Positions 1 through 5,819 are shown, counted from the stretch's first letter. The stretch: 6,755 bases of DNA from Candidatus Bipolaricaulota bacterium (GCA_021163015.1 JAGGXO010000099.1:1-6755); one strand, 5' to 3'. The notes: generated by a model from the sequence alone, not told the origin. Translations and numbers: made by a program.

Positions 1-311
1 GGGCCGCCTCAGAGGGGAAATCTGCAGATGTTCTAATGCATGAGCAACGGCACTTTGATCTAAACGAGGTCTACGCTAGGAAGCTTGAGATCCTCCTTAC
101 TCGCCCGCGTGTTACGGGAGCAACAACGGATGAGGTGAGGACTGCTCTAAGAAAAGAGATCAACGCTACTGCGTCAGCAGTTCTAGACATGACTGCGCAG
201 ATGCAGTCGCTCTACGACGATGAGACTGTGCATGGCACAAATGCTGCCATGCAGGCAAGTTGGGCGGCGAGGATCGACGGTTGGCTGGCAAATCCCACGC
301 AAGCACCGTAA
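1..311 (+). CDS. DUF922-type predicted Zn-dependent protease, C-terminal part (5' truncated by window edge)
   Basis: The reading frame is open from base 3 to the TAA at 309-311, giving 102 visible residues, so the gene begins outside the window. The ATG at 36 is probably internal, because the residues before it (DVL) read straight into MHEQRHFD, as in full-length members. Seen: an HExxH zinc-binding and catalytic motif (HEQRH, visible residues 13-17) followed by FDLNEVYARKL, and near the end YDDETVHGTN followed by a Trp-rich tail. This pattern of HEQxHFD, then YARxL, then YDxETxHG matches my memory of the DUF922 family (COG5661, predicted secreted zinc-dependent protease), whose substrates are unknown. 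The His of the VHG motif could be a further zinc ligand; that is inference. Any signal peptide would lie in the missing part. The gene converges on the GxxExxY gene, with palindromic elements A and B between them. The family call is fairly secure; the function is only a family-level prediction. Confidence 0.75.
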   Translation, partial: AASEGKSADVLMHEQRHFDLNEVYARKLEILLTRPRVTGATTDEVRTALRKEINATASAVLDMTAQMQSLYDDETVHGTNAAMQASWAARIDGWLANPTQAP

Positions 312-318
312 ACGGAAG

Positions 319-455
319 GATCACGAATTTCACGAATATACCAAATAACACGAATACTAGAACTCTTGGCTCCAGCAATCCCTGGTAGGCTTGCGGCTTC
401 TATCACTTTTTCCTATTCGTGAGATTCGTATGATCCGTGCAATTCGTGATGCCTG
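319..455. repeat. Palindromic 9-bp-unit element, copy A
   Basis: The left arm 320-355 is four tandem 9-bp units: atcacgaat, ttcacgaat, ataccaaat, aacacgaat. The right arm 415-450 is four units of the complementary type: attcgtgag, attcgtatg, atccgtgca, attcgtgat. A 59-bp loop (356-414) separates them. Pairing the arms by eye gives 27 of 36 matched positions; the outermost unit pairs perfectly and the third unit from the outside is the worst. The 137-bp segment matches copy D at 127 positions, so A and D form a direct repeat around the GxxExxY gene. The element starts 8 bp after the stop codon of the DUF922 gene. It has no T-run after the stem, so it is not a classical terminator, although such a long foldback may still affect transcript ends. 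Its mobility is not shown by this window alone. Confidence 0.9.
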
Positions 456-489
456 TAGTGGGTTATCGTACGCTTTGCCTAAGAAGCGC

Positions 490-585
490 GATCACGAATT
501 CCACGAATAGTCCGAATACACAAATTAAGCCTAGAATCTCAAGCATTCCGTTCGTGCCATTTGTCCATTCGTGTCATTTGTGATC
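490..585. repeat. Palindromic 9-bp-unit element, copy B (short loop, degenerate)
   Basis: The left arm 491-525 reads atcacgaat, tccacgaat, agtccgaat, acacaaat. The right arm 550-584 reads gttcgtgcc, atttgtcc, attcgtgtc, atttgtgat. One unit in each arm has only 8 bp, so this copy has lost strict 9-bp phasing, and several C-to-T type differences suggest decay. The loop is only about 24 bp (526-549), compared with 52-59 bp in the other copies. It still carries a ctagaatctc stretch resembling the ctagaactct in the loop of copies A and D. The element is 35 bp after copy A and lies downstream of the GxxExxY stop codon. It has the same orientation as the other copies, judged by the CCGAAT-bearing third unit on the left. 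Confidence 0.8.
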
Positions 586-627
586 CGGCAGGTTTCCTCT
601 CCCATAACACCGACACATTCGCGATAC

Positions 628-1008
628 TCAGTTCACGATACGGACATATTCCACTCGTGGAGCCCCAAAATTGATGAGAATGCCGAGTTTCAAGCCGGTC
701 GCTTTGAGATACGACAATGTTTGCTGCTTGAAGACATCTGTCAGTCCGGACACAGCTTTCAATTCGAGAATGATCTTGTCGTCGATGACGAGATCAAGGC
801 GCTGTGATCCGATGACTTTGCCTTTGTATAGCACTTCAACAGCCTTTTGCCGCACAAAGGGAATTCCCCTGAGCTCAAGTTCGAAGGCTAGTGCCTCTTC
901 ATAGACACTCTCCAGAAATCCCGGACCTAGGGCATTGTGTACCTCAAACACAGCTTGCATAACCTTGTACGATAATACCGGGTAAAGCACCCTATCTTGC
1001 TTGTCCAT
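628..1008 (-). CDS. GxxExxY family protein with PD-(D/E)XK nuclease-like residues
   Basis: From the ATG at 1008 this is a 126-residue protein, the usual size for the GxxExxY family (TIGR04256; PD-(D/E)XK superfamily, PF13366). Seen: the signature G30-F-L-E33-S-V-Y36 inside VHNALGPGFLESVYEEAL; a nuclease-like core with D72 in RLDLVID and E82-x-K84 in LELKAV; a QxxxYLKATG helix (Q96 to Y100); and the terminal LGILINFGAP...RIVN found in the family. All residues expected of a metal-dependent nuclease core are therefore present. The reaction and target are not known to me, and older databases sometimes give unrelated names. An upstream ATG at 1077 would add 23 residues; I prefer 1008 because of family length and a GGTGAG ribosome site 9 bases upstream. 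There is no signal peptide, so it should be cytoplasmic. It is flanked on each side by two palindromic elements. Two sampled 60-base lines in the gene hold 29 G+C each, lower than the operon to its right, which fits acquired DNA. Confidence 0.88.
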   Translation of the reverse strand: MDKQDRVLYPVLSYKVMQAVFEVHNALGPGFLESVYEEALAFELELRGIPFVRQKAVEVLYKGKVIGSQRLDLVIDDKIILELKAVSGLTDVFKQQTLSYLKATGLKLGILINFGAPRVEYVRIVN

Positions 1009-1095
1009 GATGCATTGCTCACCACCTACTGGTTGACCCATCAGAAAAGGATACATCATGTACGTGATGTGTTCCATTGGTGATATCTCTCAGTG

Positions 1096-1124
1096 TTTAT
1101 ACCCCTCTTGTACGAACAGCGTAA
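1096..1124 (-). promoter_or_regulatory. Possible promoter for the GxxExxY gene
   Basis: On the minus strand there is a good -10 hexamer TATAAA (1096-1101) with, 17 bp upstream, a poor -35 candidate TTACGC (1119-1124). Transcription would begin near 1089, just upstream of both candidate start codons. The -35 candidate ends at the outer edge of palindromic element C, so the element or a protein binding it could influence this promoter. The -35 match is weak, so this is a tentative call. Confidence 0.3.
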
Positions 1125-1250
1125 TCACGGATTTCACGAACATACCGACTAACACGAATGCTACAACTGTTGTAATCTAGCGATGCGGTGCCGTAGTTTT
1201 CCTTTGTTTCCATTCGTGAGATTTGTGCGATTTGTGAAATTCGTGATGTC
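1123..1250. repeat. Palindromic 9-bp-unit element, copy C
   Basis: The left arm 1124-1159 is four exact 9-bp units: atcacggat, ttcacgaac, ataccgact, aacacgaat. The right arm 1212-1247 is also four: attcgtgag, atttgtgcg, atttgtgaa, attcgtgat. The loop, 1160-1211 (52 bp), differs in sequence from that of copies A and D. Arm pairing is 25 of 36 by eye, again worst in the third unit from the outside. It lies directly upstream of the GxxExxY gene and its possible promoter, 40 bp before copy D, in the same orientation as the other copies. Confidence 0.87.
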
Positions 1251-1287
1251 TCTTGAGAGTGCATCCAACGCATTGCTTCAGGACTGC

Positions 1288-1446
1288 GATCACGAATTGC
1301 GCGAATATACCGAATAACACGAATACTAGAACTCTTGGCTCCAGCAATCCCTGGTAGGCTTGCGGCTTCTATCACTTTTCCCTATTCGTGTGATTCGTCC
1401 CATTTGTGCAATTCGTGATGCCTGCTCCATTCGTGTCATTCGTGAT
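1288..1446. repeat. Palindromic 9-bp-unit element, copy D, with an extra right-end fragment
   Basis: The left arm 1289-1324 reads atcacgaat, tgcgcgaat, ataccgaat, aacacgaat. The right arm 1384-1419 reads attcgtgtg, attcgtccc, atttgtgca, attcgtgat. The 59-bp loop (1325-1383) differs from that of copy A at one base only. Arm pairing is 29 of 36, the best of the four copies. After a 9-bp spacer, two further right-type units follow (1429-1446), which match the last two units of copy B at 17 of 18 positions. These look like the leftover right end of another element. The block ends 9 bp beyond the stop codon of the S9 peptidase gene, so it forms the 3' flank of the peptide operon and may shape its transcript end. 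Confidence 0.88.
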
Positions 1447-1455
1447 CGAGGCTTC

Positions 1456-3342
1456 TCAGGAAAAGAGCACGTTTTCGCGCAGGAAGCGCTCTACATCACG
1501 ATAGAAGGCCTCGATGGTCTCTGCTTTACGAAAACCGTGTCCCTCTCCCGGATAGAGATGGTACTCGTGTTTGATGCCTCTCCGCCGCAATGACTCAACG
1601 ATCATCTCTGATTGCTCCTTGGGGACAACTCTGTCTTCCTCCCCTTGGAAGATGGCAATCGGGTCGACGATCTTGTCAACAGAGTAGATCGGTGAGCGCT
1701 CGCGGTATGTGGCACTTGCCTCCGGCAGTTCTCCAATGAGAGAATCAAGGTAGTGAGCCTCAAACTTGTGCGTCTCCAGTGCCAGACGAAACAGATCGGA
1801 GACACCATATAAACAGAGAGCAGCGCTGAATAGGCCAGGGTGCTCCGTCAGACAGCGAAGGACGGTGTACCCGCCTGCACTTCCGCCCATTACAACCAAG
1901 CGCTTCTCATCTGCTCGCTCGCTCTTGGCAAGGAAGCGCGCTCCAGCGGCAGTGTCCTCTACATCGACGATTCCCCAGTTGCCGTTTAATGCCTCACGAT
2001 ACGCTCGGCCGTAGCCTGTGCTTCCGCGGTGGTTAACCTGCAGTACCGCGTATCCGCGCGAGGTGAAGAATTGTGCCTGGGCGTGGTAACCGAATGCGTA
2101 TTGAGAGGTAGGTCCGCCGTGCACTTGTACGATCGCCGGCGGCCTTCCGCGCCCAACGTACGCCTCGTTGCGCGGAGGGTAGTACAGGCCGTGCACGACC
2201 TCACCGCCTGAAGACTTCCAAGTGACCTGCTCGGGGATGGATATGTCGCCACTGGGAGTGGTCTCGGTAGTGCTAAAGTGATGAACGCGCGGGCGTGAAC
2301 CTAGAGAGCAGGTGACAATGCGTGGCGGGATCGTCGCCCCCTGTGCAATCAACGCAACAACATCCTCGCTCGGGGAGGGGCTGATCTGAGAGAAGATTGA
2401 ATAGTCGGCAAACTCCTGATCGAAAGATTCAACTCTCCCTGTCTTAAGCTCGATACGGCGCAACGTGTCTCGCCCACCCATCCTCGCACGGTAGATGATC
2501 GCGCCTCCGTCGCTTGTGAAACCGAAAGTTCGTTCTCCCTGAACCCATCCGGGTTGCGCGATCTCCTCCTCTCCGGAGGTCAACGCTCGGCCCGTCTTGC
2601 TGTCCAAATCGTGGATCATCAGGTTTCCGTATCCTGTTTCATCGGATACGTAGGCCAGGGTCTTTCCATCGTAGGAGAACTGCGGCTGAAAGATCGCTAC
2701 GCTGTCGCTCCCCGCTATTTGTTGATCATCGCGCAGCATCGGCAGGCCGGGTCCGTCCACGCCCAGTGTGCCCAGATGGAGCCTCGTCCCGTCCCAGGGC
2801 ATGTTCGGATGATTCCAGCTGATCCAAGCGATCCTCTTGCCATCTGGATGCCAACAGGGCTGCATGTAGAAGTCGTCACCGAAGGCAATCCGCTGCGGCC
2901 AGTACTTGCCCTCTGTATCGCAGACAGCGATGGCGTCGTTTTTTCCATCGGAGTGGACGTAGATGATCCACCGCCCATCCTGGGATACCACGGGAGATGC
3001 CGCATCGCCGAATGGTGGGGTAATCGGCCGCACCTCCCCACCGGCCAGTGGTTGACGGTAGATCCTCCCGTTACTGACGAAGTAGACGATCCCGAGCGCG
3101 ACAGTGAAGTCCCCGCCGCCGTAGCCGACGCGAGCTCGCACCGAAAGCTCCGCGGTCAGATCGCGCGCTCCTTCTCCTCGACGCTTGGCGACAAGGACGC
3201 CTCTGTCCGAACGGCCTTCGAGCCAGACGAGGGTCTCACCATCGGAGTTCCACATCACATCGCTCAATCGCACCCCGAGCGCTAACTGGCGTGGCGTGAT
3301 CGGGCTCTCCCACATGCCGTAAGCGCGTTCCGCCCTTTTCAC
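1456..3342 (-). CDS. S9 family serine peptidase (acylaminoacyl-peptidase / dipeptidyl-peptidase-like)
   Basis: This 628-residue enzyme has the two-part prolyl-oligopeptidase build. An N-terminal beta-propeller (about 15-355) shows WD40/TolB-like repeats such as SPVVSQDGRWIIYV, QPCWHPDGKRIAWIS and QPQFSYDGKTLAYVS. A C-terminal alpha/beta-hydrolase domain (about 375-628) carries the catalytic machinery: oxyanion region HGGP (408-411), nucleophile S488 in GGSAGG, D570 in GEEDRVVP and H602 in GEGHGF. The triad is complete and the length is normal for family S9C. There is no signal peptide, so it should act in the cytoplasm, probably releasing short or N-terminal pieces from oligopeptides brought in by the adjacent transporter. 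The GTG start at 3342 is chosen because GGGAGG lies 7 bases upstream; an ATG ten codons in is less well placed. The GTG overlaps the stop of the binding-protein gene by 4 bp, which suggests coupled translation. Exact substrate preference cannot be read from sequence. Confidence 0.93.
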   Translation of the reverse strand: MKRAERAYGMWESPITPRQLALGVRLSDVMWNSDGETLVWLEGRSDRGVLVAKRRGEGARDLTAELSVRARVGYGGGDFTVALGIVYFVSNGRIYRQPLAGGEVRPITPPFGDAASPVVSQDGRWIIYVHSDGKNDAIAVCDTEGKYWPQRIAFGDDFYMQPCWHPDGKRIAWISWNHPNMPWDGTRLHLGTLGVDGPGLPMLRDDQQIAGSDSVAIFQPQFSYDGKTLAYVSDETGYGNLMIHDLDSKTGRALTSGEEEIAQPGWVQGERTFGFTSDGGAIIYRARMGGRDTLRRIELKTGRVESFDQEFADYSIFSQISPSPSEDVVALIAQGATIPPRIVTCSLGSRPRVHHFSTTETTPSGDISIPEQVTWKSSGGEVVHGLYYPPRNEAYVGRGRPPAIVQVHGGPTSQYAFGYHAQAQFFTSRGYAVLQVNHRGSTGYGRAYREALNGNWGIVDVEDTAAGARFLAKSERADEKRLVVMGGSAGGYTVLRCLTEHPGLFSAALCLYGVSDLFRLALETHKFEAHYLDSLIGELPEASATYRERSPIYSVDKIVDPIAIFQGEEDRVVPKEQSEMIVESLRRRGIKHEYHLYPGEGHGFRKAETIEAFYRDVERFLRENVLFS

Positions 3343-4877
3343 TTGCTTGCCTCCCAGTAGATCGATCCAAGATCGAGGACGTAGAGCGACAGGATGTGGT
3401 AACCCATCAGCTTGGCGTTCATCCCCTCCAGCTGGTGCGGCACCTGTATCCAGGCCATGACAGCGTCGTCTGAGATCAGCGTCTGCACCATCGCATAGAT
3501 CGTCTTTCGCTCGTTGAAGTCGTTCGTTTCACGAGCCTGTACAAGGAGATCGCGTAGGTACTTGTTCGTGTACTGCCAGTAGTAGACCGATCTTCCATCT
3601 TCCTGCGCCTGTTCGAACCCCTTGCTGAAGTTCGCTGCAGGCTCGATCGACACGTCGTGTGCAATGACGGTCATATCGTAGTCCCACTGCTTGTAGACAC
3701 GATCGAGCCACTGGCCCCATTCGAGGATCTGCAGCTTGCAGTCGATCCCCACTTGCCTCAGTTCATCTGCGATGATCTGACCGGTACGGATGTGAAATTG
3801 GTAGGGCTGCGGGAGGTAGATCGTCGTGGAGAACCCAGCCGGGTAACCGGCTTGGGCAAGGAGGGCGCGCGCTTTGTCCGGGTCATAGGGGTACCTTCCG
3901 ACAAGGTCGACGTAGTAGGGGCTAAGCGGCGTCATATGCGAGCCGACGGGACTCCCCCATTCCGCCTTGAGGTCGGTCGCAGCGATAATCTCGTCGCGGT
4001 TGATCGCATAGCATATCGCCCGGCGGACGAGAACGTTATCGAACGGCGCGCGCGCGTCATTCATCGCCAGGATCTGCACCAGGTTCTGTGGACCGGAGAT
4101 GATCTTTAGCGCCGGATCGTTCTCGATCTGGAGAGCATTCTCGCCCACCATACGATCGACAAGATCGACGCTTCCTGAGCGCAAGGCGGCGAGTGACGCC
4201 GCCTGATCGGGGATGAACCGGCAGATCACCTTGTCCAAGTACGGGACTCCAGACTTCCAATAGCCGCTGTTCTTGACAAGTGTGATGTGATCTCCAGGCG
4301 CCCACTCCGAGAACTTGAACGGGCCGGTGCCAATCGGATGCGTACGCAGGGCGTCCATATCCGAGCCCCGTGGAATGATTCCAGTCCCCTTCGCCGAGCC
4401 GAGGTATCCGATCAACGGGGCACCCGCCCCCTCCGTCACAAAGCGCACGGTCAGGGGATCAACAACCTCGACCTCTTTCACAAACGCAAAGAGTGACGCG
4501 TTCGGCGATGAGGTCTCTGAATCGAGGAGCTTATCAAAGGTGTACTTCACATCGCTTGCGGTAAACGGCGCTCCGTTGTGAAACTTGACCCCGCTTCGCA
4601 AGTGGAACGTATAATAGGTCTCAGCACCTTGGTTTGTCACCTCGTAGCTCGTTGCCAGCAGCGGCTCGATCACTCGATCGGCGGTGTAGCGCAGTAGCGG
4701 CTCGTTGATGTTGTACATCACGATCTGGAAGCTCGCCGCAGCCGGGGTGACGATCATGTTTAGCCCATCCGGTTCAGCCATCAACGCAACGGTGAGCGTC
4801 CCTCCGCTTTCTTGTGAAAATCCAGCCATCCCTACTAGAGCAACCACAACAAGCAACAAGCAGAATTTCCTATTCAC
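3339..4877 (-). CDS. ABC transporter family 5 extracellular solute-binding protein (peptide/oligopeptide type)
   Basis: This 512-residue periplasmic receptor captures peptides or similar ligands for the two permeases encoded just upstream. Start: GTG at 4877, preceded by AGGAGG at 5 bases; the frame stays open further upstream, but that stretch runs into the permease gene and has no signal-peptide look. From the GTG the protein begins with a clear signal peptide (basic N-R-K, then LLLVVVALVG). A likely signal peptidase I site follows GFS near residue 21, and no lipobox Cys is present. Family 5 (SBP_bac_5) landmarks follow in order: YTFHLRSGVKFHNG (89-102), TASDVKYTFDKL (106-117), HPIGTGPFKF (180-189), YWKSGVPYLDKV (206-217), VRRAICYAINRDEI (284-297) and YDPDKARALLAQAGY (331-345). 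The length is typical. DppA/OppA-like is the natural reading, but the family also binds nickel, opines, glutathione and sugars, so the ligand is inferred from the neighbouring peptidase. Symbol withheld for that reason. Confidence 0.92.
   Translation of the reverse strand: MNRKFCLLLVVVALVGMAGFSQESGGTLTVALMAEPDGLNMIVTPAAASFQIVMYNINEPLLRYTADRVIEPLLATSYEVTNQGAETYYTFHLRSGVKFHNGAPFTASDVKYTFDKLLDSETSSPNASLFAFVKEVEVVDPLTVRFVTEGAGAPLIGYLGSAKGTGIIPRGSDMDALRTHPIGTGPFKFSEWAPGDHITLVKNSGYWKSGVPYLDKVICRFIPDQAASLAALRSGSVDLVDRMVGENALQIENDPALKIISGPQNLVQILAMNDARAPFDNVLVRRAICYAINRDEIIAATDLKAEWGSPVGSHMTPLSPYYVDLVGRYPYDPDKARALLAQAGYPAGFSTTIYLPQPYQFHIRTGQIIADELRQVGIDCKLQILEWGQWLDRVYKQWDYDMTVIAHDVSIEPAANFSKGFEQAQEDGRSVYYWQYTNKYLRDLLVQARETNDFNERKTIYAMVQTLISDDAVMAWIQVPHQLEGMNAKLMGYHILSLYVLDLGSIYWEASK
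3350..3355 (-). promoter_or_regulatory. Ribosome binding site of the S9 peptidase gene
   Basis: GGGAGG on the minus strand lies 7 bases upstream of the GTG at 3342, inside the end of the binding-protein gene. It decides in favour of this GTG over the later ATG at 3315. Confidence 0.7.
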
Positions 4878-4882
4878 AGGCC

Positions 4883-4888
4883 CCTCCT
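4883..4888 (-). promoter_or_regulatory. Ribosome binding site of the solute-binding protein gene
   Basis: A full AGGAGG on the minus strand, 5 bases before the GTG at 4877. It marks the true start and excludes the longer open frame reaching to 5009. Confidence 0.75.
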
Positions 4889-4943
4889 CGAAGAAGCACG
4901 GTTTTCGCTTTATCCCAGCACGAATATCACATCGCGCATGGTA

Positions 4944-4959
4944 CTGCCAGTACCGGCAG
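4944..4959 (-). other. Small GC-rich stem-loop between permease and binding-protein genes
   Basis: CTGCC and GGCAG form a 5-bp stem with a 6-base loop in the 94-bp gap between the second permease and the binding-protein gene. It has no T-run after it, so it is not a standard terminator. In several binding-protein operons a stem-loop at such a junction protects one part of the mRNA and helps uneven expression. Here that role is only suggested by position, and a 5-bp stem can occur by chance. Confidence 0.22.
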
Positions 4960-4971
4960 AGGGCAAGGAGT

Positions 4972-5817
4972 CTAGTAGGAACGGACGAAACTTGGGTCGA
5001 GCATGTCACGCAATCCGTCCCCCAATAGGTTTAGGCCGAGGACGGTGATCGCGATGGCGATTCCCGGAAAGACGGCAAGGAGTGGATCGAGGCCCATGAA
5101 TGTCTGTGCCTCACGCAACATCCCACCCCAACTCGCGAACGGCGGCTGGATGCCCAAGCCAAGGTAACTCAGACCGGCTTCAGCGAGGATCGCACCGGCA
5201 AACTGGATCGTCCCCTGCACGATGAGCGGTGAGATGATATTCGGCAGTACATGGTACCACGCCACAGCGGCACGGCTGCGCCCGATGGCCACTGCCGCAG
5301 CCACGTACTCCTCCTCGCGCGCGGCAAGAACCGATCCTCGCGTAAGGCGGGCAAATATCGGAACATTATAGATTCCGATTGCAATCATGCAGTTCGTCAG
5401 GCTGGCGCCGAATATGGAGGAGAAGAGGATCGCGCTCAGTACCGCAGGAAACGCGTATAGCACGTCCATCACCCGCATCATTGCTTCGCCCCTCATTCCT
5501 CCCGCAAGCCCGGCGATCAGACCAAACAATATCCCAAGTGCCATTCCTCCACTCACTGCAACTACGCCAACTAGAATAGTGTTCCCCGCCCCCTGCATTA
5601 TCCTGCTTGCAACATCGCGCCCGTAGGAATCCGTCCCCAGTGGGTGCTGCAACGTGGGTGGCGCGAGCCTGTCAGCAATGTGCATCTTGATGGGGTCGTA
5701 GGGGGTATAGAAGGCACCTACTATGGTTACAAGAAGAACGAAGAGAACGATTACAAGTCCAATACTGAAGCTCACGCTTCTATTCGCGCGTCTGGGTAGT
5801 GTGCGTGGAGGTTTCAT
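4972..5817 (-). CDS. ABC transporter permease, DppC/OppC type
   Basis: This 281-residue inner-membrane protein is the second half of the transmembrane channel for a peptide-class ABC importer. Seen: a first membrane helix at about 16-37 (FSIGLVIVLFVLLVTIVGAF); the DppC/OppC-type region after it, with DRLAPPTLQHPLGTDSYGRD (49-68); further hydrophobic segments near 78-105, 118-150, 195-222 and 247-266; and the EAA cytoplasmic loop at about 169-192 (EEYVAAAVAIGRS...HVLPN) that docks onto the ATPase. The late motif GLSYLGLGIQPPFASWGGML is characteristic of the subfamily. The ATG at 5817 is chosen because GGAG lies 5 bases upstream and it falls 2 bp after the stop of the first permease; the longer open frame to 6084 is an overlap artefact inside that permease. 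The stop is TAG at 4972-4974. Dpp, Opp and nickel systems cannot be told apart from the permease alone. Confidence 0.94.
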   Translation of the reverse strand: MKPPRTLPRRANRSVSFSIGLVIVLFVLLVTIVGAFYTPYDPIKMHIADRLAPPTLQHPLGTDSYGRDVASRIMQGAGNTILVGVVAVSGGMALGILFGLIAGLAGGMRGEAMMRVMDVLYAFPAVLSAILFSSIFGASLTNCMIAIGIYNVPIFARLTRGSVLAAREEEYVAAAVAIGRSRAAVAWYHVLPNIISPLIVQGTIQFAGAILAEAGLSYLGLGIQPPFASWGGMLREAQTFMGLDPLLAVFPGIAIAITVLGLNLLGDGLRDMLDPSFVRSY

Positions 5818-5819
5818 TG

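Larger units (their letters stand above)
319..1446. mobile_element. Putative repeat-bounded cassette carrying the GxxExxY gene
   Basis: The unit runs from copy A to the end of copy D: element A, element B, the nuclease-like gene, element C, element D. Its ends are near-identical 137-bp direct repeats (offset 969 bp), and nothing inside it except the small gene looks coding. It sits between the 3' end of the DUF922 gene (8 bp away) and the 3' end of the S9 peptidase gene (9 bp away), a site where insertion breaks no gene. No transposase, integrase, or target-site duplication could be recognised. The cassette may move with the help of its nuclease-like protein, may be a pile-up of independent palindromes beside a mobile gene, or may have grown by recombination between repeats. 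Calling it mobile is inference. Confidence 0.35.

Noticed and set aside
212..406. Minus-strand open frame beginning MIEAASLPG across copy A
   Set aside because: The same beginning recurs in copy D (1097-1375) because both lie in the duplicated loop, and the Ile-Arg repeats are simply the 9-bp units read as codons. It also overlaps the DUF922 gene.
320..450. CRISPR-like array suggested by tandem short repeats
   Set aside because: Units are about 9 bp, contiguous and inverted in the second half, with no 20-40-bp repeats, no regular unique spacers and no cas genes.
319..455. Copy A as a rho-independent terminator between convergent genes
   Set aside because: The loop is 59 bases and there is no T-run after the stem on either strand, so the classical form is absent; an effect on transcript ends remains possible.
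571..807. Plus-strand open frame overlapping copy B and the GxxExxY gene
   Set aside because: It starts in the repeat arm and runs antisense to a well-supported gene.
1009..1077. 23-residue N-terminal extension of the GxxExxY protein
   Set aside because: Family members normally begin close to the LSYKV-type segment; the extension has no recognisable features, though its weak GAGAGA ribosome site means it cannot be fully excluded.
1097..1375. Minus-strand open frame of 92 codons across copies C and D
   Set aside because: It is composed of the palindromic units and loop, with three-residue repeats caused by 9-bp phasing and no family resemblance.
2554..3285. Long plus-strand open frame of 243 codons
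   Set aside because: It is the antisense shadow of the S9 peptidase gene, which has a complete catalytic triad and propeller repeats; the plus-strand product has no recognisable motif.
3657..4109. Plus-strand open frame of 150 codons
   Set aside because: Antisense to the solute-binding protein gene, with no motif or ribosome site of note.
4878..5009. N-terminal extension of the solute-binding protein
   Set aside because: It would bury the signal peptide 44 residues inside and overlap the permease gene; the GTG at 4877 has an excellent ribosome site.
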